Origin: Candidatus Methanosphaera massiliense
GTDB lineage: Archaea; Methanobacteriota; Methanobacteria; Methanobacteriales; Methanobacteriaceae
DNA length: 64,000 nt
Direction: 5' to 3'
Assembly (NCBI RefSeq): GCF_028890305.1
Contig: NZ_JARBXM010000002.1
Span: 1 to 64,000, forward strand
A program made the translations under genes and the position numbers. A model generated the notes under the pieces. The model saw only the letters and a program-made list of their open reading frames with translations. It ran no database searches and was not told the origin of the DNA. Numbering within the stretch: the stretch's first letter is position 1; the number at the start of each line of letters is the position of its first letter. Below, in pieces: positions 63,821 to 64,000 of this stretch.

Positions 63821-64000
63821 TCAATTATCAAATGTTTTTACTACTTTTTCCAGATTATTAGGAATATTGATATTTTGAGGACATACTTCCATACATTGTT
63901 TACATTTAATACATTTATCTGGAGATGCGTGATTAGAATATGAAACGTAATTATTATAATACATGGAATATGAATTCTCATGATTTAACAATTTTTGTTT
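63821..64000 (-). CDS. C-terminal part of a second ferredoxin-fused aldo/keto reductase (partial)
   Basis: The last 59 codons of a gene that runs out of the window. CIKCKQCMEVCPQNINIP is the second [4Fe-4S] motif, followed by NNLEKVVKTFDN and the stop TGA at 63821-63823. It lines up with the end of the product of 62630-63760, so the two are tandem duplicates 60 bases apart. Confidence 0.85.
   Translation of the reverse strand, partial: KQKLLNHENSYSMYYNNYVSYSNHASPDKCIKCKQCMEVCPQNINIPNNLEKVVKTFDN

Overview
The window looks like a chromosomal segment of a very AT-rich methanogenic archaeon of the Methanobacteriales, most like Methanosphaera. The clues are pseudomurein-binding repeats in a large surface protein, several short Asn/Thr/Ser-rich membrane-anchored proteins, ComB of coenzyme M synthesis, archaeal TATA-type promoters, GGAGGTGA-type ribosome binding sites, and frequent TTG starts. 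Species assignment is inference.

Layout. 0-6 kb: the right end of an insertion sequence (an identical copy lies at 38.5-39.7 kb), two membrane-anchored low-complexity proteins, a sodium symporter of the neurotransmitter-symporter family, a YbaK deacylase, an SDR and a PepSY-type exported protein. 6-12.2 kb: a long structured leader, then a four-gene nitrogenase-like cluster in the order D-K-H-B. It keeps the metallocluster ligands but has no nifE, nifN or nifI, and the position equivalent to NifD His195 appears to be Tyr. 12.3-16.7 kb: flavodoxin, DUF2284 protein, a twice-frameshifted membrane-protein pseudogene, an archaeal AAA ATPase behind a tandemly repeated operator-like region, and a tRNA-dihydrouridine synthase.

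17-22.6 kb: a 1239-residue exported protein (pseudomurein-binding repeats, chitobiase-like repeats, hydrophobic Gly-rich C-terminus) followed by three small membrane-protein genes, flanked by direct copies of a dispersed repeat. 22.8-24.2 kb: an IS630-type element whose transposase is read through a -1 shift in an A8 run. 24.9-26.5 kb: a DUF5654-like protein and an SDR. 26.6-34 kb: a defence island bordered by an A/C-only stretch, with a GHKL ATPase plus two unknown proteins, a Bsp6I-like restriction enzyme, a 5-methylcytosine methyltransferase, a ribbon-helix-helix regulator and Vsr.

34.5-64 kb: another copy of the membrane-protein family preceded by a tiny signal-peptide ORF, a frameshifted MarR gene, two aldo/keto reductases, an intact IS with an 8-bp target duplication, a HdrB-like CCG protein, a MacB-type ABC exporter beside an orphan promoter with DtxR-like boxes, a CPBP protease, tRNA-Asn, an SGNH-like protein, DUF389, YbjQ, a HAD phosphatase, FeoA, housekeeping hydrolases, ComB, SpoIIM, TatD, an ArsR regulator, zinc-ribbon proteins, CbiM and ferredoxin-fused aldo/keto reductases. 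feoA and cbiM share a C4-G4 palindrome near their promoters.

The strongest candidate for an undescribed system is the nitrogenase-like cluster. Next are the adhesin cassette with its dispersed repeats and the GHKL ATPase trio beside the restriction-modification genes.
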